This document shows, piece by piece, positions 1-5,947 of a stretch of DNA of 8,329 nt. Source of the DNA: Candidatus Cloacimonadota bacterium (GTDB lineage: Bacteria > Cloacimonadota > Cloacimonadia > JGIOTU-2). The notes beneath the pieces are model-generated. The model did not search any database. It was not told the origin of the DNA and saw nothing but the letters and a program-made list of their open reading frames with translations. Made by a program: the position numbers and the translations under genes. Numbering within the stretch: the stretch's first letter is position 1; each line of letters opens with the position of its first letter. The stretch spans positions 1-8,329 of the forward strand of contig JAGGUR010000140.1 of assembly GCA_021158425.1 (NCBI GenBank), in the 5' to 3' direction.

Positions 1-87
1 AAGCAACTTTCTAATGGAATTTATTTCTACAGATTGACAGTTAACGATAAGATTATTGATACAAAAAAGTGTGTGATTTTGAGGTGA
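1..87 (+). CDS. C-terminal end of a secreted protein with a T9SS type A sorting domain (5'-truncated)
   Basis: The open frame starts before the window and ends at TGA 85-87, leaving 28 residues. They contain LSNGIYFYRL followed by a short Lys-rich strand ending in CVILR. This is the last two beta-strands of the C-terminal sorting domain that sends outer-membrane-translocated proteins through the type IX secretion system, where the domain is normally cleaved. The same pattern (LPNGIYLYQI ... LLLR) closes the 597-aa gene ending at 5885, which supports both calls. The function of the missing N-terminal part cannot be known from here. The piece is short, so confidence rests on the internal match and the exact placement of the stop after the motif. 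Confidence 0.75.
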   Translation, partial: KQLSNGIYFYRLTVNDKIIDTKKCVILR

Positions 88-110
88 TTTTTTGAAGTGT
101 GAAGAATTTT

Positions 111-132
111 GCGAGAATATTAATATTCTCGC
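111..132. repeat. Perfect 22-nt palindrome
   Basis: A fully self-complementary sequence with arms GCGAGAATAT and ATATTCTCGC around a central TA. It begins 24 bases after the stop of the upstream gene. As RNA it would fold into a strong hairpin, but no T-run follows, so it is not a classic intrinsic terminator. It could be a 3'-end-stabilising hairpin or a dimeric protein-binding site. It is the first of four regularly spaced hairpins before the ABC transporter genes. Confidence 0.6.
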
Positions 133-141
133 TAAGTCAAT

Positions 142-168
142 AAAAGGCTGCTTTAAAGCATCCTTTTT
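142..168 (+). terminator. Rho-independent terminator, probably bidirectional
   Basis: The stem pairs AAAAGG (142-147) with CCTTTT (162-167), then after one C/T mismatch continues through the palindrome TGCTTTAAAGCA (149-160). The descending arm runs into five T's, and the ascending arm begins with four A's, so the structure could stop transcription from either side. Its position 55 bases after the upstream stop fits termination of the truncated T9SS cargo gene. Confidence 0.6.
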
Positions 169-180
169 GAAATATCATTT

Positions 181-201
181 AGCATCATTTATGATGCTTT
201 T
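181..201 (+). terminator. Second hairpin with T-run (terminator-like)
   Basis: Perfect 8-bp arms AGCATCAT (181-188) and ATGATGCT (191-198) with a TT centre, followed by TTT and then C. The stem is AT-rich, so it is weaker than a typical intrinsic terminator. It may back up the hairpin at 142-168. Confidence 0.45.
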
Positions 202-212
202 CTTGATTTAGC

Positions 213-230
213 GTGATAGTTTACTATCAC
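213..230. repeat. Inverted repeat just upstream of the ABC transporter genes
   Basis: Perfect 8-bp arms GTGATAGT (213-220) and ACTATCAC (223-230) around TT, ending 24 bases before the start codon at 255. No T-run follows, so a terminator is unlikely. Position and symmetry would suit an operator for a dimeric repressor or a leader hairpin in the transporter mRNA, but no regulator gene is present to support this. Confidence 0.4.
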
Positions 231-254
231 ATAGTTTAGAAAGGATAGAACCTT

Positions 255-992
255 ATGATTCAAATAGAAAACTTATGCAAAACCTATATCAATAAGAAAA
301 AAGGTATCACAACAAAAAAGGAAGCTGTAATAAATCTTAATTTTGAATGTAAACCTGGAAAAATATTTGGTTTACTCGGTCCAAACGGAGCAGGCAAGAC
401 AACTACATTGCGTTGTATCTCTACACTTATTAAGCCAACCTCTGGTTCTATTAAAGTAAATGGATATGATATTCTAAAAGATGAAAAAAAGGTTCGTTCA
501 ATTATCGGATTTCTTACAAGTGATATGAAATTGGATGGCTATTTTACTCCAAATTATATGTTAGATTATTTCGGAAAACTTAATAAAATGGATTTGGAAA
601 ATATAAAGCAGAGAAAGGAAGAATTATTCTCAGAATTAGAAATGGAAGATTTCATAGATATTAAGATTGATAAACTTTCTTCAGGAATGAAACAGAAAAC
701 CGCACTTGCAATCAGTCTTATTCATAACCCTGATATAATTGTGTTTGATGAGCCAACGAGCGGACTGGATGTTATCACTGCAAAAAATGTTACAGATTTT
801 TTACGCAAATCTGCTAATGAAGATAAGACAGTTATTATCTCTACACATACTATGAGTGTGGCAGAAAAACTTTGTGATGAGATAGGCATCTTAATTGAAG
901 GTGAATTAAAAGAACTTGGAACTCTTTCAGAAATCCTTTCTAAAAATAAAGCTGATAATTTAGAAGATGTATTTTTTAAATACTTAGCCTGA
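255..992 (+). CDS. natA: ABC transporter ATP-binding protein, NatA type
   Basis: Cytoplasmic ATPase subunit that would power the permease encoded at 1178-2416. The 245 residues hold a complete nucleotide-binding domain: aromatic A-loop Tyr 11, Walker A GPNGAGKTT (42-50), signature LSSGMKQK (141-148), Walker B IIVFDE with catalytic Glu 166, D-loop SGLD (169-172) and switch His 198. Where many ABC ATPases have the Q-loop glutamine, this one reads GFLTSD (85-90), which I remember as usual for NatA-like proteins. Length matches Bacillus NatA (about 246 aa). The start at 255 is backed by AAGGA at 241-245, nine bases upstream. Bacillus NatAB exports Na+; the substrate here is unknown, and an antibiotic or other small cation is equally possible. 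The domain call is very sure, the NatA subgroup moderately so. Confidence 0.92.
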   Translation: MIQIENLCKTYINKKKGITTKKEAVINLNFECKPGKIFGLLGPNGAGKTTTLRCISTLIKPTSGSIKVNGYDILKDEKKVRSIIGFLTSDMKLDGYFTPNYMLDYFGKLNKMDLENIKQRKEELFSELEMEDFIDIKIDKLSSGMKQKTALAISLIHNPDIIVFDEPTSGLDVITAKNVTDFLRKSANEDKTVIISTHTMSVAEKLCDEIGILIEGELKELGTLSEILSKNKADNLEDVFFKYLA

Positions 993-1002
993 ATAATTCA
1001 TA

Positions 1003-1154
1003 AGCCACAACCCCCATTTTACGCGGGGATACAAAGGCACAAAGTTTTAATAATATTTTGATAAAAGCAAATATTCAAATATTCATTAGAATAATCTATC
1101 TTATGAAACTGTCTCTATTTTCAATATTCTTCGTGTCTTAGTGCCTTTGTGGCT
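1003..1154. repeat. MITE-like element with 18-bp terminal inverted repeats
   Basis: The right end (1137-1154) reads CTTAGTGCCTTTGTGGCT. Its reverse complement is found at the left end in two pieces, AGCCACAA (1003-1010) and ACAAAGGCACAAAG (1031-1044), which match at 17 of 18 positions once the 20 bases between them (1011-1030) are removed. Those 20 bases are flanked by ACAA on both sides, as if a small insertion had duplicated a 4-bp target. The inner 92 bases are AT-rich and carry no reading frame. The element fills most of the 185-bp gap between the ATPase and permease genes, an unusual distance for co-transcribed ABC subunits. A related sequence lies at 7513-7542. There is no transposase, so any mobility would have to be supplied in trans. 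Confidence 0.6.
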
Positions 1155-1177
1155 AAAATCCAGATTAGAGGTGGAAA

Positions 1178-2416
1178 ATGTTTAGAGATTCTTTAATAAT
1201 AATGAGCAAAGAGCTAAAAAGACTTTTTACAGATAGGAAAATGATATTTCTTCTCGTATTAGTCCCTTTACTTATATTACCTGTTATGTATTCTGTTATG
1301 GGTTATATGGAAAAAGTAAGACACAAAGATATAAGTGAATATGAAGCGGATATTTTTGTGTATCCTGGTAAACAAAATGATTCCTATATCTTTGATAGAT
1401 TTTATAAGGAACTTAAAGAATTTAATGCTAAATTGAATGTAATTCCTGAACAGCAAATTGATATATCAAAAGATTTGATAACAGAAAAAGAGTCGGAGTT
1501 ACTGATAGTATTTCCAGATAACATACAGAAAAGATTTGAAGATATGGCTCCATTTGATATTCAATTATATTATAATGCCAGTTCTGACTATTCATCGCAT
1601 ATATATTATAAAACAAGGAGTTCGTTTGATGCAATTGGTGATACTCTTATTGCTGAGAGATTGGAAAAGATGAAACTACCTAGTGAAATTCTCAGTCCTT
1701 TTACAATAAATAAAACTATCACACCACAGGAAGCTAATCTGGCAAAGAAAGGAAGTGTTGCTGGAAAATTATTAGGAATATTACTCCCTTTCTTTATTTT
1801 GATATATCTTTTTTCAAATTCTTTGACTGTCGGAACAGATACTGTTGCAGGTGAGAAAGAGCGAGGAACTCTTGCTATTTTGCTGGTAAATCAGGTTGAT
1901 AGACTTTCTATAATAGTTGGAAAGATGCTCTCTGTAATGTGTGCTGCTTTTGTAGGGGCTGCAAGTTCTGTAGCTGGATTAATTATTGGCTCCCGTTTCT
2001 TTATCTCTATGTTTGGCGGTTCAATGAAGGAATTGAAAGGTTTTGTATTATTTGCAAAAGATTATTTGCAATTTGCGATAATATTAATTCCGTTTGCGAT
2101 GTTGGTGGTAGCAATTGTAATGATTATATCAACTTATGCCAGAAATATTAAAGAAGCTCAGGGTATGATTATGCCTGTATATTTTATTGTGATGATTATT
2201 GGAGTTTCAACTATGAGAATGTCTGAGACCCCATCTCTATGGATGATATATACTCCAATTTTTAATTCTCTTATTGCACTTAAATCAATTTTTATGCAAA
2301 ATGCAATCTGGGGGAATGTATTGATTTCTGCTGTTAGTTGCCTTATCCTTGCAGGGATTTTGATTTTCTATATGTTGAAAATGTTTAATGATGAGAGGAT
2401 ACTGTTCAGGATTTAG
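1178..2416 (+). CDS. natB: ABC transporter permease, NatB type (ABC-2 family)
   Basis: Inner-membrane subunit expected to pair with the ATPase at 255-992. The 412 residues show the NatB architecture: a cytoplasmic start with KELKRLFTDRK (11-21), a first helix at about 22-43, a large extracytoplasmic domain at about 44-195, then helices near 196-216, 247-275, 297-320, 328-346 and 377-400, with a further hydrophobic stretch at 355-372. The conserved cytoplasmic loop AGEKERGTLAILL (224-236), where the ATPase of ABC-2 exporters docks, is intact, as is the C-terminal FNDERILF. Length is slightly above Bacillus NatB (about 386 aa). The start is supported by GAGGTG at 1168-1173. It is probably co-transcribed with the ATPase despite the 185-bp repeat-filled gap. 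Substrate is not deducible; the topology is read by eye. Confidence 0.88.
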   Translation: MFRDSLIIMSKELKRLFTDRKMIFLLVLVPLLILPVMYSVMGYMEKVRHKDISEYEADIFVYPGKQNDSYIFDRFYKELKEFNAKLNVIPEQQIDISKDLITEKESELLIVFPDNIQKRFEDMAPFDIQLYYNASSDYSSHIYYKTRSSFDAIGDTLIAERLEKMKLPSEILSPFTINKTITPQEANLAKKGSVAGKLLGILLPFFILIYLFSNSLTVGTDTVAGEKERGTLAILLVNQVDRLSIIVGKMLSVMCAAFVGAASSVAGLIIGSRFFISMFGGSMKELKGFVLFAKDYLQFAIILIPFAMLVVAIVMIISTYARNIKEAQGMIMPVYFIVMIIGVSTMRMSETPSLWMIYTPIFNSLIALKSIFMQNAIWGNVLISAVSCLILAGILIFYMLKMFNDERILFRI

Positions 2417-2470
2417 TCACAAATTTTCAAAGGCTGAAGGATTACAAAGAATTGTGAAAATTATTAGATT

Positions 2471-2553
2471 TAACCATTACGGAGGTTTTGCAGGCTCAAC
2501 CATCCGTAAGGTTACTGTAACCTTGCGAATGTTTTAAACCTTCGCAATGGTTA
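2471..2553. repeat. 83-bp compound palindrome made of four related 17-nt units
   Basis: The outer arms TAACCATTACGGAGGTTT (2471-2488) and AAACCTTCGCAATGGTTA (2536-2553) are complementary at 16 of 18 positions. The inner arms 2498-2514 and 2518-2534 pair around CTG, with a perfect core AAGGTTA/TAACCTT. All four segments are versions of one unit, two pointing forward and two reversed. Adjacent reversed units also pair with each other (2523-2534 with 2536-2547, 11 of 12), so alternative folds exist. A single transcript could form a nearly continuous hairpin of over 30 bp. It lies in the 155-bp gap after the permease gene, 18 bases before the next start codon. It resembles REP/BIME or MITE-type dispersed elements; copy number elsewhere cannot be seen. 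Confidence 0.65.
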
Positions 2554-2571
2554 GAAACAGAAGGAAACAAA

Positions 2572-2775
2572 ATGAGACTAATTAAAAATATGAATAAACG
2601 GGTGAAAAAGCTCACTATTTTTGATATAAAACTTGTTCAAGGTGCTGCAATGTTTATTATGCTTATCATAGTTAAGCTAATCCCTCAAATAATGGACATC
2701 AGTATCTGGTGGTTTGTAGTATTAGCAATATTATGTGGAATAAGACCTATGTATGTGTTTTATAAAAAAGAGTAA
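2572..2775 (+). CDS. Small two-helix membrane protein of unknown function
   Basis: A 67-residue protein with a basic, cytoplasm-facing start (MRLIKNMNKRVKK), then LTIFDIKL, a first hydrophobic helix at about 21-40 containing KLIP, a short turn and a second helix at about 43-60 starting with WW and ending in GIRPMYVFYKK. The positive ends suggest both termini are inside. The pattern (FDIKL, a Lys-Leu in helix 1, paired aromatics, then I-R-P near the end) reminds me of a widespread unnamed family of 60-70 aa proteins, but I cannot name a function. The start at 2572 follows AAGGA (2561-2565) by six bases; the later Met at codon 7 has no good ribosome site. The repeat at 2471-2553 is immediately upstream. 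No terminator is visible in the 103 bases that follow, so it may be read together with the phosphatase gene. Confidence 0.75.
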   Translation: MRLIKNMNKRVKKLTIFDIKLVQGAAMFIMLIIVKLIPQIMDISIWWFVVLAILCGIRPMYVFYKKE

Positions 2776-2878
2776 ACTTTTTCAAACATCGTTAACATCC
2801 TGAGATGACATTGATGGCATCTTATGAATGATATTTTTAAAACATTAGGATTACTCACAAATAATCAAGAAGGGAAAA

Positions 2879-3718
2879 ATGAATAAAAGAATCAAAAACT
2901 TATTCTTATTTGTTTTTATTATTTTCTGTCTATTGTTAACATATAGTTGTATTAATCAGAAATCAGGGAAGATAGAAGGTGCTGATAATAAAGAAACTAA
3001 CAAAATTACTTTAGAAAATGAAGCATCATTGATGGCAGTGTTATGGTGTCAAGCCTCTGCGGAATATAGAGCTCTGGCGTATCAAGCTTATAATATTGCC
3101 AGATTAAGACTTGATGAAGAATTACAAATTAATAGAAACCAGAAAAGAGCAGTGATAGTTGATATTGATGAAACTGTGTTAGACAATTCAAGGTATAATG
3201 CTAAAGAAATTACTGATAAACAGGTCTATCCAGATGATTTTTATAAATGGATTGATATGGCAAAAGCAGAAGCTATTCCAGGTGCTAAAGAATTTTTAGA
3301 CTATGCAGTTTCTAAAAATTGTGATGTTTTCTATATATCAAATAGAAGAATAAGATGCCTGGATGGCACATTACGAAATCTTAAAAAACTTGGTTTTCCA
3401 CAAGCTGATAAAAATCATGTTTTGTTAAAAGGAGATGTTTCAAGTAAGGAAGGAAGAAGACAGGAAGTTGCAAAAACGCATTACATTGTCTTATTAATAG
3501 GTGATAATCTAATTGATTTTTCTGAAGTTTTTGATATAAAATCTGTAGAGGGACGTCTTGCTTCTGTAGAAAAGTATAAAGATAATTTTGGTAAAAAATT
3601 TATAGTTTTACCTAATCCAATGCACGGAGCTTGGTTCAAAGCTTTATATGATTACGACCGTAATTTATCTAAAGAAGAAAGAACTCAAAGAATTATCCGG
3701 TATTTAAAAAGCTATTAA
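2879..3718 (+). CDS. 5'-nucleotidase / acid phosphatase, lipoprotein e(P4) family (HAD superfamily)
   Basis: Probable surface or periplasmic lipoprotein that removes phosphate from nucleoside monophosphates or other phosphomonoesters. Residues 1-23 form a signal peptide ending at Cys 24 (LTYSC); the lipobox is loose, with Thr at -3 and Tyr at -2. The HAD motifs are complete: motif I DIDET (95-99) with nucleophile Asp 95 and general acid Asp 97, motif II ISNR (153-156), motif III Lys 190 in SSKEGRR, and motif IV GDNLIDF (208-214). Family hallmarks also present are the segment VLDNSRYN after motif I, AIPGAKEF (132-139) and PNPMHGAW near the C-terminus. The 279-aa length is normal for Haemophilus e(P4)-like proteins. 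AGAAGGG at 2868-2874 marks the start. Such enzymes often support nucleoside or NAD-precursor scavenging, but no transporter for that is adjacent, so the physiological role is inference. Confidence 0.93.
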   Translation: MNKRIKNLFLFVFIIFCLLLTYSCINQKSGKIEGADNKETNKITLENEASLMAVLWCQASAEYRALAYQAYNIARLRLDEELQINRNQKRAVIVDIDETVLDNSRYNAKEITDKQVYPDDFYKWIDMAKAEAIPGAKEFLDYAVSKNCDVFYISNRRIRCLDGTLRNLKKLGFPQADKNHVLLKGDVSSKEGRRQEVAKTHYIVLLIGDNLIDFSEVFDIKSVEGRLASVEKYKDNFGKKFIVLPNPMHGAWFKALYDYDRNLSKEERTQRIIRYLKSY

Positions 3719-4040
3719 TATTTTCTTGGACGATTTAAGTATCGGAACAGAAAAATTGAAAAGTATTTGATTGTTAGCGTTAGCTCAAATTAGTTTTCTT
3801 AAAAAGGTATAGTTTCAAAGAGATTTGCAAAAATTATTTCTGTGAAAAGTAACAAATTTACTTCTGGAGTAATTCATTCCAGAAAATATTTCTGAGCAGC
3901 AACCTACACACGAATTTTCAAGAACTCTGATTTCATGATAATGAGTTTTATTTTATACAAATTATGTTATGTCGTTTATTCTTTTTATCTCAAAATTGAA
4001 CAATAGCAATAGAAAAGGTTCTTCTTATTTATAACAAATC
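3719..4040. other. Long AT-rich intergenic stretch without a gene
   Basis: I see no convincing reading frame or RNA gene on either strand here. The only clear structures are a stem-loop at 3862-3884 and a weak 5-bp stem AACTC/GAGTT near 3930-3955 followed by TTATTTTAT, which could be a late terminator for the phosphatase gene. The stretch separates the phosphatase from the propeller gene, which therefore probably has its own promoter. Confidence 0.5.
3862..3884. repeat. Stem-loop in the phosphatase-propeller gap
   Basis: TTCTGGA (3862-3868) pairs perfectly with TCCAGAA (3878-3884), extendable by a G-T and a T-A pair to nine pairs around a 5-base loop. It lies 143 bases after the phosphatase stop and has only AAATATTT after it, so terminator function is doubtful. 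It could be an operator-like dyad. Confidence 0.35.
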
Positions 4041-4070
4041 TTGACATAAAAAAGTATATATTTTTATTAA
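4041..4070 (+). promoter_or_regulatory. Candidate promoter for the propeller gene
   Basis: A perfect -35 consensus TTGACA (4041-4046) is followed after 18 bases by TATTAA (4065-4070), 21 bases before the start codon. The whole spacer is A/T-rich and also holds TATATT at 4057-4062, too close for a standard sigma-70 spacing but possible for the Bacteroidota-type -7 element. The host's primary sigma preference is unknown, so only the -35 match is solid. Confidence 0.45.
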
Positions 4071-4091
4071 AAAAATATAGGAAGGAGTAGT

Positions 4092-5885
4092 ATGAAACAA
4101 TTTCTAATTTATTTATTAATAATGTGCTTTACAACATATCTATTTGGTTTGGATTATGTTGAAAGTTCCAATGGCTTGAACAATCCACAATTAGATGGCG
4201 GGAGAACAGAGATGGAATTTGCAGATATTGACGGAGATGGCAATGTAGATATATTATCCATCGGAGACCACGGTTCACCTTATGTAAATACTAATGAACA
4301 CGGTATTATGGTCTGGTTTGGAGATGGAGATGGAAATTGGAGTATATATCAAAATGGTAACTTTGGTTATGGCGGAATTGCAATAGGAGATGTCAATAAT
4401 GATGGTTTGTTGGATGTTGGCTATGCAATGCATCATGATTATTCAAGTAATGATTTCGGAGACCAACTTATTGAAGTTGCTTTGGGCGATGGCACAGGAA
4501 TGAACTGGACACCCTGGGATGATGGATTAGCAACAAATGGTGAGACTTGGGGTATGTTTGGCACTGACTTTGCTGATGTTGATAATGATGGTGATTTAGA
4601 TATTGGAAGTAATTCCTTTGGTTCTGGTGCAGGTGTGCATATTTATCTTAATCAAGGTGATGGCAGTTGGATACAGAGTTTCGGATTTATTGGCGGAAAC
4701 TCTGATATGGACTTCACTTTTGGCGATATTAACAACGATGGCAATATAGACTTTGCTGCAAAGCACCAATATGGAACTGTTTATTTTGGTGATGGAACTG
4801 GAAATTTTGTCAATGCGGATGGAAATCTACCATCCTATAGCAAATATGGAACTGCTCTTGGCGATGTAGATAATGATGGCGGAAAGGATATTTCATTTGT
4901 TACAGGTTATTCAAATGCAGGTGTAAATGTCTGGGTATGGGATGAAGACCAAGAATTATGGACGGATTTCTCAGGGAATCTTCCTACAACTGGTGGTTAT
5001 GAAGCAACTCAACTGTATGATATGAATGCAGATGGATATATGGATGTATGTGCATTTGGGAATGGCACATTTACTTTATGGCTTGGTGATGGCAATGGAA
5101 ACTGGACTCAAGATGCTCAATTTAATACTCCTCCTTATGGTTATTTTGAAGCATTCCGAGTAGGTGGAGATATTGACCATAACGGCTTTCCTGATGTAGT
5201 ATTAGTAGCTGATGAGGGTTCATGGTCCAGCTCCTACAATCATTTACATTGCTTCAAAGAGAATTCTACACCAGATAGTCTAACAATCACACCGATGTTT
5301 CCAAGAGGGAATGAGTATTTCATCAGATTTTCTACACAGTTTATAGATTGGGTTTCTGGTGTGCCTGATGGAGAGTTATCATATGTCAAACTCGAGTATT
5401 CAAGATTTGGGAATAATGGACCCTGGGCAATAATTGCAGATAGTTTGCCAAATAATGGTCGTTATCAATGGACAGTTCCGAGAATCAGCTCATCAGATTG
5501 TTATATCCGCTATACGGTTTGGACAGCAACAGACACAGTAACATCAATTACACCGTCTGCTTTTTCTGTTTCTATTACTCCACCAGCAACGGATGATATA
5601 TCTATAAATCAAAAAGCCTTCATACAGAATTATCCTAATCCATTTGACAAACAAACTACAATTAAATTTTCTATTCCGAAAGATTGCTATGTAGAATTAA
5701 ATATCTATGATATTAGAGGCAATTGGCTTGAAACATTAGTAAATGGAAGAATGAAAGCGGGGTCTCATAATATTGTTTGGAACGGGAGAATTCATAATAA
5801 TACCATTCTTCCCAATGGTATCTATCTTTATCAGATTAAAACAGATGATTATTATTTAAATAAAAAGATGTTGTTATTAAGATGA
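4092..5885 (+). CDS. Secreted FG-GAP/VCBS seven-repeat propeller protein with Ig-like domain and T9SS sorting tail
   Basis: Exported 597-aa protein. Residues 1 to about 19 are a signal peptide (hydrophobic, ending TTYLFG before LDYVES). Seven calcium-binding loops of the DxDxDGxxD type start at residues 45, 100, 162, 212, 258, 310 and 360, each followed by a hydrophobic strand. The spacing of 46-62 residues fits a seven-bladed integrin-like beta-propeller. Several blades also carry GDGxGNW-like turns (77-83, 132-139, 189-193, 233-239, 332-338). Residues about 396-494 form an Ig-like domain with WTVP (460-463). Residues about 507-597 are a type A sorting domain: NYPNPF (513-518), NIYDIRG, LPNGIYLYQI and a basic end. 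It is thus probably translocated by T9SS and displayed or released. GAAGGAG (4081-4087) fixes the start. The binding partner is unknown; such propellers commonly mediate adhesion or carbohydrate binding. Confidence 0.9.
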   Translation: MKQFLIYLLIMCFTTYLFGLDYVESSNGLNNPQLDGGRTEMEFADIDGDGNVDILSIGDHGSPYVNTNEHGIMVWFGDGDGNWSIYQNGNFGYGGIAIGDVNNDGLLDVGYAMHHDYSSNDFGDQLIEVALGDGTGMNWTPWDDGLATNGETWGMFGTDFADVDNDGDLDIGSNSFGSGAGVHIYLNQGDGSWIQSFGFIGGNSDMDFTFGDINNDGNIDFAAKHQYGTVYFGDGTGNFVNADGNLPSYSKYGTALGDVDNDGGKDISFVTGYSNAGVNVWVWDEDQELWTDFSGNLPTTGGYEATQLYDMNADGYMDVCAFGNGTFTLWLGDGNGNWTQDAQFNTPPYGYFEAFRVGGDIDHNGFPDVVLVADEGSWSSSYNHLHCFKENSTPDSLTITPMFPRGNEYFIRFSTQFIDWVSGVPDGELSYVKLEYSRFGNNGPWAIIADSLPNNGRYQWTVPRISSSDCYIRYTVWTATDTVTSITPSAFSVSITPPATDDISINQKAFIQNYPNPFDKQTTIKFSIPKDCYVELNIYDIRGNWLETLVNGRMKAGSHNIVWNGRIHNNTILPNGIYLYQIKTDDYYLNKKMLLLR

Positions 5886-5947
5886 ATTGCAGTAAAAATT
5901 TAATGATTTTATTAAAAAGTAAATTTTGAAGGGATATTAGAATAAAA

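Noticed and set aside
203..227. TTGATT and TACTAT as a sigma-70 promoter for the transporter genes
   Set aside because: The spacer is only 13 bases, and the -10 candidate lies inside the inverted repeat at 213-230.
111..254. Riboswitch in the transporter leader
   Set aside because: The stems are simple perfect dyads with two-base centres; no multi-branched conserved core of a known riboswitch class is visible.
2776..2878. CATC/GATG pairs that might form a hairpin before the phosphatase gene
   Set aside because: Only four-base arms, several competing pairings and no T-run; not distinguishable from chance.
1178..3718. A linked system of transporter, small membrane protein and phosphatase
   Set aside because: The genes share a strand but are separated by gaps of 103-155 bases, one holding a repeat, and no shared substrate or known conserved neighbourhood supports joint function.
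5895..5927. AAAATTTA/TAAATTTT inverted repeat between the propeller gene and rmuC
   Set aside because: Made only of A and T with a 17-base loop in AT-rich DNA, so likely chance and too weak for a terminator.
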